Shown here: positions 34,568-42,098 of the stretch, piece after piece | Position numbering within the stretch: the stretch's first letter is position 1 | Layout of the letters: each line of letters starts with the position of its first letter | Translations under genes and position numbers: made by a program | Assembly: GCA_029266425.1 (NCBI GenBank) | Contig: JAQSWY010000042.1 | Location: 1-64,000, forward strand | Direction of reading: 5' to 3' | Source: Xanthobacteraceae bacterium | GTDB lineage: Bacteria; Pseudomonadota; Alphaproteobacteria; Rhizobiales; Xanthobacteraceae | Length of the DNA stretch: 64,000 bases | Notes under the pieces: generated by a model | Seen by the model: the letters and a program-made list of their open reading frames with translations, nothing else | Database searches by the model: none | What the model was told of the DNA's origin: nothing

Positions 34568-35082
34568 CGTGCTGCCTCCGCCGCTTGCCGCCGGGATCCG
34601 GCGTCTGCCGCATAATGTTGCGCTGCCTCGCGCACCGCCGCGACGATGTGCGGATAGGCGCCGCAGCGGCAGAGATTGCCGGCCATGTATTCGCGGATCT
34701 CGGCATCGGAGCCGGCATGGCCCTCGCGGATGCAGGCGAGCGCCGACATGATCTGGCCGGGCGTGCAATAGCCGCACTGGAAGGCATCGTTCTGGAGGAA
34801 CGCCGCCTGCACCGGATGGAGGTCCCCGCCCGGCGCGGAGAGCCCTTCGATGGTGGTGACGGTGCGGCCTTCGGCCTGCGCGGCGAGGGTGAGGCACGCC
34901 AGCGCCCGCTCGCCATTCACATGGACCGTGCAGGCCCCGCACTGCCCCTGGTCGCACCCCTTCTTGGTGCCGGTGAGACCCAGGTGCTCGCGAAGCGCGT
35001 CGAGCAGAGTGACGCGCGGCTCGACATCGAGCGTGCGTACCTGCCCGTTGATGTCGAGCTTTAATCTAACGGAACCGGTCAT
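34564..35082 (-). CDS. paoA: Aldehyde oxidoreductase 2Fe-2S subunit (PaoA-like)
   Basis: This 172-residue protein carries two 2Fe-2S clusters: the plant-ferredoxin type (GCDQGQCGACTVHVNG and LACLTLA) and the helical type (FQCGYCTPGQIM and NLCRCGAYPHI). E. coli PaoA is exported by a twin-arginine signal. Here the protein begins directly with MTGSVRLKLDINGQ, with no such signal, so the enzyme should be cytoplasmic. It is the first gene of the operon, divergent from a TetR gene. Confidence 0.94.
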   Translation of the reverse strand: MTGSVRLKLDINGQVRTLDVEPRVTLLDALREHLGLTGTKKGCDQGQCGACTVHVNGERALACLTLAAQAEGRTVTTIEGLSAPGGDLHPVQAAFLQNDAFQCGYCTPGQIMSALACIREGHAGSDAEIREYMAGNLCRCGAYPHIVAAVREAAQHYAADAGSRRQAAEAAR

Positions 35083-35209
35083 CTTCCGTCCTCGTTGAGG
35101 TGGCGACGTGTGGCGCGCGCCCGTCGGCGCAGGTCTTGAAGTCTCGAAGGCTCTCGGTCAGGCGTGACAGGGCGAACGCGCAATGCGATAAGCAAGAGGC
35201 ACCTGCCGT

Positions 35210-35229
35210 AACCGGAGGGGCCTCCGGTT
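35210..35229. promoter_or_regulatory. Candidate operator between paoA and tetR
   Basis: AACCGGAGG-GG-CCTCCGGTT is a 9-base perfect inverted repeat in the divergent intergenic region, 38 bases upstream of the TetR start. It is a good candidate binding site for that regulator. Confidence 0.65.
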
Positions 35230-35266
35230 CGCTTATTTAGAAAGCTTACAGGCCTGGAGTGTGAGA

Positions 35267-35887
35267 TTGGCCGATACTTTGCCGTCCGATGCGGGCGGAA
35301 CCGAAGAAGAATCAACGAACAAGGCGATGCGGGCGGATGCCCGCCGCAACCGCGATAAACTCGTCGCGGTCGCCGGCGCGGCCTTTGCCGAGCACGGCGT
35401 CAACACGTCTCTGGAAGAGATCGCGCGGCGCGCAGGGGTCGGCATCGGCACGCTCTACCGGCATTTCCCGACCCGCGAGCACCTGGTCGAGACCGTCTAT
35501 CGCCGCGAGGTCGACCTCCTGTGCCAGGCGTCCGAGGATCTGGTGCGGCGCCTTCCGCCGGACGAGGCGCTCGCGGAGTGGATGCAGAACCTCGTCGGCT
35601 ACACCGCGACCAAGCGCGGCATGTCGGACAGCCTGCGCATCTTGTTCGACGCCAATTCCGAGATCTTCGCCGATTCCCCGAGCCGCATCGCGCGGGCTCT
35701 GGAGAGCCTCGTCTCTGCCGCAGCAGAGGCCGGCACCATCCGCAAGGACGTCGCCGCCTCGGACGTGCTGCAGGCCCTGTTCGGCATCTACTCCGCCCCG
35801 GCAACGCCGGACTGGGAAGCCCGCTCGCGGCGCATTGTGTCGCTGATCATGGACGGGCTGCGCTGGAGGGCGAAGGAGGGCGGGTAG
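35267..35887 (+). CDS. TetR/AcrR family regulator of the pao operon
   Basis: This repressor of about 206 residues has an N-terminal extension of some 25 residues, then the helix-turn-helix TSLEEIARRAGVGIGTLYRHFPTR. The C-terminal domain resembles the SbtR type (DALRI-like SDSLRILFDANSEIFADSP). TTG 35267 has GGAG at a spacing of seven; GTG 35261 would place the same GGAG only one base away. Divergence from paoABC, the palindrome between them and the lack of other neighbours suggest it controls paoABC. Confidence 0.88.
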   Translation: MADTLPSDAGGTEEESTNKAMRADARRNRDKLVAVAGAAFAEHGVNTSLEEIARRAGVGIGTLYRHFPTREHLVETVYRREVDLLCQASEDLVRRLPPDEALAEWMQNLVGYTATKRGMSDSLRILFDANSEIFADSPSRIARALESLVSAAAEAGTIRKDVAASDVLQALFGIYSAPATPDWEARSRRIVSLIMDGLRWRAKEGG

Positions 35888-36173
35888 GGAGCAGTGGTGT
35901 TCACATGGCAGTGCAGGTCTGCTTTCGATGCACAGACGACCGTCGCTGCACCATGCGCCAAGAGCAGCCATTGGCTGGGTGCCGGTAACCGGACCTTTGA
36001 GGTGGAGGAAATCGAATCTAAGAGACCTGAAGAATCGCGAGGCACCTCGAAAGAGCCGTAGATACCGCGACGCGCCTTACGGGACCTTTGAAAAGTCCGC
36101 TTCTCGTCGCCGCACTTAATTTGGGGCCGAGGCCCGGCTGCACGATCCTTGGGGTCATCCGAACGGCGTGGCC
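35888..36173. other. Non-coding stretch, lower GC
   Basis: These 286 bases contain no convincing gene, repeat or hairpin. Composition is less GC-rich than the surroundings, and GGACCTTTGA occurs twice (near 35992 and 36081). It may be decayed sequence, but I cannot identify a source. Confidence 0.4.
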
Positions 36174-36794
36174 TCATCGAATATCTGTCTCCGGCGCGCG
36201 CGCCTTCGATCGTGCCGAGGGCAAGCTCCATCCACGATAGATGGCCATCATCCGCAGGAACACGCAGAGCGCGGCTCCAGGCAGCAAGACTGCCGCTGGC
36301 GACAGGCCGAGACGTGGCCCGATGGCGACCAATGCTGCCCCCGCCAAAGCTGCGACTGCATAAATTTCGGAGCGCAGCACGCAGGGGACTTGGGCCGTGA
36401 GGACATCACGCACCATGCCGCCGCCGATGCCGCTCAGCATGCCCAGAACCGCCGCCATGATGGGATCCAGGCCATAATCCAGCGCCTTCTGCGTGCCCGT
36501 CACCGCGAACACTCCAAGCCCCGCCGCGTCGAAGAACAGCACTGGCGAGCGCAGCCGGTCGAGCCAGCCGGAAAAGCGGAAGGCGAGCAGACCGCCCGCC
36601 ACGGAGATGGTGAGCGGTTGCCAGGTGGCGATGGAGGCGGGTGGCACGGCACCGATGAGCAGGTCGCGCATGATACCACCCGCCACCGCGGTAACGAAGG
36701 CGAGAACCAGCACGCCGAACAGGTCGAGGCCTCGCCGCGTGCCCAGCAACCCGCCGGACAGGGCGAACACCAAGGTGCCGACGAGGTCCAGCAC
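36174..36794 (-). CDS. TRIC-family (UPF0126) cation channel protein
   Basis: This 206-residue membrane protein consists of two tandem UPF0126 repeats of three helices each. The hallmark glycine-rich ends are GGIMRDLL in the first repeat and GGGMVRDVL in the second. Prokaryotic TRIC proteins form trimeric K+-permeable channels. The start at GTG 36794 is tentative, because the frame is open upstream to the M20 gene's stop region. It follows the M20 amidohydrolase on the same strand by 20 bases and is probably cotranscribed with it. Confidence 0.85.
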   Translation of the reverse strand: MLDLVGTLVFALSGGLLGTRRGLDLFGVLVLAFVTAVAGGIMRDLLIGAVPPASIATWQPLTISVAGGLLAFRFSGWLDRLRSPVLFFDAAGLGVFAVTGTQKALDYGLDPIMAAVLGMLSGIGGGMVRDVLTAQVPCVLRSEIYAVAALAGAALVAIGPRLGLSPAAVLLPGAALCVFLRMMAIYRGWSLPSARSKARAPETDIR

Positions 36795-36814
36795 CTCTAT
36801 GAGCAGCGCCGTGT

Positions 36815-38071
36815 CTATGATGCGTCCGCCACCAGCCAGGGCTGCGCCGCCGCAAGCAGCGCCTCAACGCCGGCGCAGAGTGTCGGATTGACGACCGGCG
36901 CGAAGTTCGGCGCATGGTTGCTCGGAAGCTCGTCCAGCTTGCCGGCGGCGGACGCCGCCTTGAAGGCTGCCGGATCGACTCCGCCTACGAACCAGTGCAC
37001 CACCGGCACCCCCCAGGTGGTGCCGAACAGGCTGAAATCCTCGCTGGCGGAGATGGGCGGCATCTGCCGCACCTGGTCCGCGCCGAAACGCTTTTCGAAG
37101 GCGGCGGCCACGCGCTCCATGGCCTCCACGTCGTTCACGGTCGGAGGAAATTCGCTCAGCACCGAGAAGGCGGGTGGCTTCGGCGCGCCGGAGGCGGCGG
37201 CTTCCGCCTCCAGGATGCGCTTGATGGCCGCAAGCGTCCGGGTACGGATCTCGGATTTGAAGGTGCGCACATTCAGCCGCAGCAGGGCCTGGTCCGGAAT
37301 GACGTTCTCGCTCTGGCCGGCCTGGAGGGCGCCCACCGTGACCACGGCGGAATCCGTCATGCCGATCTCGCGGGAGACGATGCCCTGGAGGCGCATCACC
37401 GAGGAGGCGGCCATCACCACCGGATCGACGCTGTTCTGTGGCCTGGAGCCGTGGGCGCCTCGGCCGAACAAGGTCACCTCCCAGCTGTCCGCCGCCGCCA
37501 TGACGAGGCCGGTCCCCCAGCCGATGACGCCGGCCGGTATCACGCTCACATGCTGCGCCATAGTAACGTCGGGGCGCGGGAAGCGCTTCACCATCCCATC
37601 CTCGATCATGGCGCGGGCGCCCTCTGCAGTCTCTTCGCCCGGCTGGAACACGGCGAGCACCGTGCCGCGCCACGCATCCTTGTTCTCGGCCAGAAGCCGC
37701 GTCGCGCCCATGAGCCAGGCCACGTGCATGTCGTGGCCGCAGGCATGGGCGATGAAGCTTTCCTTCCCGTAGCGGTCGAGGCCGGTGGCGCGGCTCGCAT
37801 AATCGAGGCCGGTGGTTTCCTCGATGGGCAGGGCGTCCATGTCGGCGCGCAGCAGCACGCAAGGCCCCTCGCCATTCTTCAGCACGCCCACCACACCCGT
37901 CTTGCCGACGCCGGTGGTCACCTCATAGCCGTAGCGCGTCAGCCAGCCGGCGGCGATGCCGGCGGTGCGCGTCTCCTGCATGGCGAGCTCAGGATGGGCG
38001 TGGATGTCCTTGTAGATGCCCTCCAACTCCGCCAGGAGGGCGTCGGAAGGGCCGGGGATTTGCACGCTCAT
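36815..38071 (-). CDS. M20 family amidohydrolase (hippurate hydrolase-like)
   Basis: This 418-residue metal-dependent hydrolase removes acyl groups from N-acyl amino acids or related amides. Zn-site motifs are IHAHPELAMQE, LLRADMDALPIEE, AHACGHDMHVAWLMG, VFQPGEETAEGA and the C-terminal SNHAPNFAP. The dimerisation (lid) domain is about residues 190-300. A four-base overlap (38068-38071) couples its start to a small upstream gene. Substrate cannot be specified. Confidence 0.93.
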   Translation of the reverse strand: MSVQIPGPSDALLAELEGIYKDIHAHPELAMQETRTAGIAAGWLTRYGYEVTTGVGKTGVVGVLKNGEGPCVLLRADMDALPIEETTGLDYASRATGLDRYGKESFIAHACGHDMHVAWLMGATRLLAENKDAWRGTVLAVFQPGEETAEGARAMIEDGMVKRFPRPDVTMAQHVSVIPAGVIGWGTGLVMAAADSWEVTLFGRGAHGSRPQNSVDPVVMAASSVMRLQGIVSREIGMTDSAVVTVGALQAGQSENVIPDQALLRLNVRTFKSEIRTRTLAAIKRILEAEAAASGAPKPPAFSVLSEFPPTVNDVEAMERVAAAFEKRFGADQVRQMPPISASEDFSLFGTTWGVPVVHWFVGGVDPAAFKAASAAGKLDELPSNHAPNFAPVVNPTLCAGVEALLAAAQPWLVADAS

Positions 38072-38283
38072 GGAACTGCCTCACATTGGAAGGTCGGGCC
38101 GCCGTCCGTAAGCCGAAGCAACTCGCCGCCGAGGCGCAGCGCAAGGTCACGAGGCAGGGCGTCTGGATGTTCGAGCAAGGCGAGAAGCTGGATCATGCGC
38201 CGCCGCCGCGCCTCTTCGGCGGTGCCGGCGCACAGGCTACATGCATGGCTCGGCTCCCCGGGCCGGCCACCCATTCTGCCCAT
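38068..38283 (-). CDS. Small hypothetical protein coupled to M20 amidohydrolase
   Basis: This 71-residue protein begins MGRMGGRPGEPSHACSLCAG and ends LRLTDGGPTFQCEAVP. It has a CxxC pair and a central amphipathic Leu-rich helix. A strong GGGGGAG lies six bases before the ATG, and the stop overlaps the amidohydrolase start by four bases, which argues for a real translated gene. I do not recognise the family. Confidence 0.6.
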   Translation of the reverse strand: MGRMGGRPGEPSHACSLCAGTAEEARRRRMIQLLALLEHPDALPRDLALRLGGELLRLTDGGPTFQCEAVP

Positions 38284-38575
38284 GGTTGCTCCCCCGTTGT
38301 AAGGCAGCGCCAGCCGGCGCGAAAAGGTAGGTCGGCTCACTTCCCGCGACCGCGCAGACGCTAGCGCAGCGCCAGGGTGCTGCCAAGACGGAGGCACACA
38401 AGGCACCGTCCCCCAGCGGGGCAGGACGGGGTCCTTGTGATGGGAGCCGGAGGGGGGCGCGCAGTAATCGCGGATACGGCAAACGCCCGCGCCGCATGTC
38501 ATTGGCGGGGCGATGGGCCCGACCGAAAGCGCGCGAAGGGCGGCGCAATCGTGAAATAAAAACCGCGGTCGGCTC

Positions 38576-39097
38576 CTACCCGCTTCGACCTGGGAGCGCT
38601 CGTGCCATGGCTACCGCCAGCACCTGGCGGCCAATGATGATCGTGACCAGAGCAACACCTATCCCGGCCGCGGTTTCGAGAACGCGTTCGATGAGGAGTG
38701 GCCCCCACGGAAGGCCTCGACCGAGATTGCTCATCCCAATGGCCAATGGAGAGATGAAGACGAGAGCCAGCGCGTAGTTGCGCGCGACGAACAGCTCCGC
38801 GATCACTTGGCAGGCCGCTATCAGGCACATCAACGTGAGTACGCCGGGGTGCGGCGAAAAGAGCAGCGCGGCAAAGCAGACACCGACCAGGGTCCCAGTC
38901 ATGAGCCGGCTCGCGCGGCGAAAGGCGTCGGCGGATGTCAAGGCCGGCATCATCGCGGCAACGGTGATCGGAGCCCAGAACGGGTGGCCGACGCCGAGCC
39001 ATTGCGGGATGAGCCAGGCGCATACCGAGCCGATCGCCGCGGCGAGGATGACGATGACATGCTGCACGGGATCGAGCGCGGCGGACCCCGCACGCAC
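38576..39097 (-). CDS. Single-domain FUSC/aromatic-acid-exporter-like membrane protein
   Basis: This 173-residue protein has about five hydrophobic segments and the FUSC hallmark HPFWAPITVAAMMPALTSADAFRRASRLMTGTLVG. Typical FUSC exporters have one or two such domains plus soluble parts and 350-700 residues, so this is a minimal or truncated form. The start (GTG 39097) is uncertain. No membrane-fusion partner is adjacent. Confidence 0.7.
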   Translation of the reverse strand: MRAGSAALDPVQHVIVILAAAIGSVCAWLIPQWLGVGHPFWAPITVAAMMPALTSADAFRRASRLMTGTLVGVCFAALLFSPHPGVLTLMCLIAACQVIAELFVARNYALALVFISPLAIGMSNLGRGLPWGPLLIERVLETAAGIGVALVTIIIGRQVLAVAMARALPGRSG

Positions 39098-39162
39098 GCC
39101 GTGCCGTTTTAGAACACCTCCCGTCGGATCGAAAAGGCGCTCACCGCCAAACCCTCGCTATC

Positions 39163-39210
39163 CCAAAACAAAAAACGAGCGCCACATCCACGAAAGGATG
39201 CGACGCTCGT
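39163..39210 (-). terminator. Rho-independent terminator of the 83-residue protein gene
   Basis: Read on the minus strand, ACGAGCGTCGCATCC pairs with GGATGTGGCGCTCGT and is followed by a T-rich tail (TTTTTTGTTTTG). It lies 21 bases past the stop codon at 39231. Confidence 0.88.
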
Positions 39211-39230
39211 CTTCCGCCCCCGCCTCGGAC

Positions 39231-39482
39231 TCAGTTCATGTGGCTCGGATCGGCCGGGCGTTCCTGCGTCATGAAATCGGCCACGGTGAAGGGGATGCCG
39301 CGATGGCGCATCTCGTCGATGAGCGCTGCCACGGCGACATCGAGGCAGTGCGCGGGAAACTCCGCTCCGACCTCGAGCGCATCCTCCCGCGTGAAGATGA
39401 CCATGCGGGTCAGCGCCGCCAGCCGTTCATGCAGATTGTCCCGCGCGTCTTCGATCATCCGTTCTTCGAATTCGTTCGCCAT
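39231..39482 (-). CDS. Small hypothetical protein
   Basis: This 83-residue, mostly helical, acidic protein begins MANEFEERMIEDARDNLHER and has ALIDEMRHRGIPFTVADFM near the end. GGGAGGACGCC precedes the ATG, and a strong intrinsic terminator follows, so it is a discrete monocistronic unit. I do not recognise a family. Confidence 0.7.
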   Translation of the reverse strand: MANEFEERMIEDARDNLHERLAALTRMVIFTREDALEVGAEFPAHCLDVAVAALIDEMRHRGIPFTVADFMTQERPADPSHMN

Positions 39483-39818
39483 GGCGTCCTCCCAGCTTCA
39501 TGGGTGACAGCAAAGCCCCTCTGGCGTGACAAATCGTCGGGAGTGGAGAGCCGGCAATCCGGTTGTGATCAATATCGGAGATGCATTCAGAAATAGAGGT
39601 GGTTCGGAAATCCGAGCGTTTTCCGCGGGCTACGTCGTTACCAACTCGCGCGGCGGCGATCCGTAGCCGTGACACAGGCGTGACGGGCGGCACTTTGCGC
39701 AACAAAATTGCGATTGAAGCTGGTTCACGTTCGGTTAAGTTGCGCTTTGTTCCAGTTTGTTCCGTACGTTGCGGTCGAAGCCGCAGGTTTCTATTTTCTC
39801 TAGCTCCATGTGATCGAC
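39483..39818. other. Regulatory region ahead of the YcaO/TfuA cluster
   Basis: These 336 bases separate two divergent units. They are less GC-rich near 39700-39790 and contain repeated GGCGTGAC elements (near 39521 and 39678). No clear promoter hexamers or gene could be fixed. Confidence 0.4.
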
Positions 39819-41819
39819 ATGAGCGGGCGCTTGCAGCTGTTGGGCAGACCTCGCGCCCTCGCGGCGAGCGGCGCCGCGCTGCATTTTCCGAACAAGGCCT
39901 ATGCGCTCGCGGCCTTTCTCGCCTATGCCGGCGATGCCTCCGGCGCGCCGCGCCGCGCGCTCGCCGAATTCCTGTGGGAGGGCGCCGACCCTTCGGTGGC
40001 ATCCGCCAATCTGCGGCAGCTTCTGGTGCGCATCCGCGATGTCGAGCGCGCCCACAATGTGCGGCTCTTCGAGGATGATGGGCAGCACATGCGGCTCGGC
40101 CGCGATCACTTCAGCATCGATCTTGACCAGTTCCTCGAACTGACGCGCGAGCGGCTGCGGGTCAATCTCGCCGAGCTGTGCGATCTGTATGGCGGTGAGC
40201 TGCTCGCCGACCAGGACGGAGAACCGAAGTTCGCGCAATGGCTGAGGCTGCGGCGGGCGGAATGCCGCGAGGCGTTCATCGCCTCGGTGAGCCGGCAGCT
40301 CGAGCCGCTGCCGCCGCGGGTCGACCGCACCCAGCTGCTGCGCGCCGCGCGGCGCCTGATCGAGGTCGACGGCTATAATGAAGTCGGCCCGAGGACGCTG
40401 ATGCGGCTCCATGCCGAGGGCGGCCGGCTCGACCTCGCAAGGAACGTCTATAACGAGCTCAAGACGCTGCTGGCGAAGGAGCTGGAGACGGAGGTCGATC
40501 CCGCGACCGCGCAGCTCGTCGTCGCCCTCCACGCCCCGGAGAACCGCCAGAAGCCTTCGATCAATCCTGTCACCGATGCGCGGGGGGCGGGTAATCGCGC
40601 CCCTGGTGCCCGGCTCTCGGACCGTGCTTCCGTTGAGGACGCGGCGATGGAGCCGGTGCGCTCGGCAGGGGTGCCGAAGCTCGCCATATTGATGCCGCCC
40701 CCGGTGACCAGCGAAGCCCACGCCACCGCCTGCGCGCTGATCGACGACGTCACCATCGGCCTCTGCCGCTTCAAGGGGCTCACCGTCGTCGCCCCGCACA
40801 CGGCGTGGCAATTGGCGGAAGAGGCCAAGCAGCAGGACGCGTTCCAGCGCTTCAATCTCGATTATGTCGCCGAGAGCCGCCTGCATCCGCTGGGCAGCGA
40901 AGCCGTGCTGGCGGTGAAGCTCTATTCCGCGCGCAGCCGCGAGATCATCTGGGCGGATCATTTCGCCTTCACCCCGGCCTCAAGCGCGCAGCAATATCGC
41001 GAGCTGTCGCTGCGGATCATGCTGAGCCTCACCAGCCGGGTCGAGCGCGCCGAGCTCGCACGCTACGACCTCGCCCAGCATCCGACCGCCTATCATTGGT
41101 ACCTCGTCGGCCGGCAGTCGCTCACCGCGCTCGATCTGCCCAGCGCGCGCCGGGCCCGCCAGGCGTTCAAGACCGCAGTCAGCCTGGCGCCGGAATTCGT
41201 TCCGGCGATCAGCGGCCTCGCCCGCACCTACCAGATCGAATGGCTGCTGCTCGCCCGCGGCGATGGCGGCCTGCTCGCCGAGGCCGGACGACTGGCGGCG
41301 CGGGCCATCGAGCTCGACGAGAATGATGCGCGCGGATATCGCGAGAGCGGCATCTGCCATCTCTATGCGCGGCACTACGATGCGTGCCTCGATGCCTATG
41401 CGCGCGCCGAGGACCTCAATCCGCAGCATGCCGACCTGATCGCCGACCATGCTGATGCGCTGGTGCATTCCTCCGATCCGGAGGCGGCGCTGGCGAAGAT
41501 CAACCGCGCCATCGAGCTCAATCCGCTGGCCCCCGATTCTTATTGGTGGACCGCCGGCGGCGCCAATTATCTCGTGGGCAATTACGCGGCTTCGATCGAG
41601 GCCATTGCCCGGATGAACAATCGAACCCCCGCGCTGCAATTGCAGGCGGCGAGCCACGCCATGCTCGGCGCGCGCGCCGCCGCTGCCGAGTGCGTCGAGC
41701 AGGCGCGCGAGGTGCATCCGGAATTCAGCATCGCGAAATGGCTGTCGATCGTGCCGTTCAAGGATGAGCGGCACATCCGGCACTATGAAGAGGGTCTGCG
41801 GCTGGCAGGCTTCGATTGA
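39819..41819 (+). CDS. BTAD-domain regulator with C-terminal TPR repeats
   Basis: This protein of about 666 residues has a winged-helix-like N terminus (SGRLQLLGRPRALAAS, AEFLWEGADPSVASANLRQLLVRI), then a bacterial transcriptional activation domain (residues 120-245, FIASVSRQLEPL, LLRAARRLIEVDGYNE). A middle domain resembles TolB-like or FlgO-like N-terminal segments (LAILMPPPVTSEAHA, GLTVVAPHTAWQLAEE). Tetratricopeptide repeats occupy about 420-640. SARP-like BTAD proteins activate biosynthetic genes. It lies 33 bases before a small peptide gene and directly upstream of YcaO and TfuA genes. The start is ATG 39819 or GTG 39810. Confidence 0.85.
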   Translation: MSGRLQLLGRPRALAASGAALHFPNKAYALAAFLAYAGDASGAPRRALAEFLWEGADPSVASANLRQLLVRIRDVERAHNVRLFEDDGQHMRLGRDHFSIDLDQFLELTRERLRVNLAELCDLYGGELLADQDGEPKFAQWLRLRRAECREAFIASVSRQLEPLPPRVDRTQLLRAARRLIEVDGYNEVGPRTLMRLHAEGGRLDLARNVYNELKTLLAKELETEVDPATAQLVVALHAPENRQKPSINPVTDARGAGNRAPGARLSDRASVEDAAMEPVRSAGVPKLAILMPPPVTSEAHATACALIDDVTIGLCRFKGLTVVAPHTAWQLAEEAKQQDAFQRFNLDYVAESRLHPLGSEAVLAVKLYSARSREIIWADHFAFTPASSAQQYRELSLRIMLSLTSRVERAELARYDLAQHPTAYHWYLVGRQSLTALDLPSARRARQAFKTAVSLAPEFVPAISGLARTYQIEWLLLARGDGGLLAEAGRLAARAIELDENDARGYRESGICHLYARHYDACLDAYARAEDLNPQHADLIADHADALVHSSDPEAALAKINRAIELNPLAPDSYWWTAGGANYLVGNYAASIEAIARMNNRTPALQLQAASHAMLGARAAAAECVEQAREVHPEFSIAKWLSIVPFKDERHIRHYEEGLRLAGFD

Positions 41820-41852
41820 CCGGAAACTACCGCCAAGGGGGAGGAACGGGGC

Positions 41853-42095
41853 ATGGCGAAGTTCGTGATTTTTGGCGTGAAGGGCGATGCCCGGGTATGG
41901 CTGGCCGACCTCGATGGCGGGACCGTCGTGCCCGTTGATCCGGCTGAGGTCGAAAAGGCTGATGCCGCCGAAGCCGGCTTTCTCGACGCGGCGATCAAGG
42001 CACGGCAATTCGGCTACACCCTGGTGAAGGATGTCGACCTTGCGGTCGCCACCACCACCCGCTCGGATGCCGCCGCGGCACATATGTCGTGCTGA
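41853..42095 (+). CDS. 80-residue peptide, candidate RiPP precursor
   Basis: The peptide begins MAKFVIFGVKGDARVWLADL and ends TTTRSDAAAAHMSC. Its only Cys is the last residue, and the tail is rich in Thr, Ser and Ala. A very strong AAGGGGGAGGAACGGGGC precedes the ATG. Its stop lies three bases before the YcaO start. A small highly expressed peptide immediately ahead of YcaO and TfuA is the expected place for a modified precursor, with residues 1 to about 62 as leader and the tail as core. Alternatively it is a small accessory or RRE-like partner protein. I do not recognise it. Confidence 0.75.
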   Translation: MAKFVIFGVKGDARVWLADLDGGTVVPVDPAEVEKADAAEAGFLDAAIKARQFGYTLVKDVDLAVATTTRSDAAAAHMSC

Positions 42096-42098
42096 TCG

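Noticed and set aside
35788-36231. A minus-strand open frame of about 147 codons between the TetR and TRIC genes
   Set aside because: It overlaps the TetR gene, lacks a ribosome binding site and has no protein-like composition.
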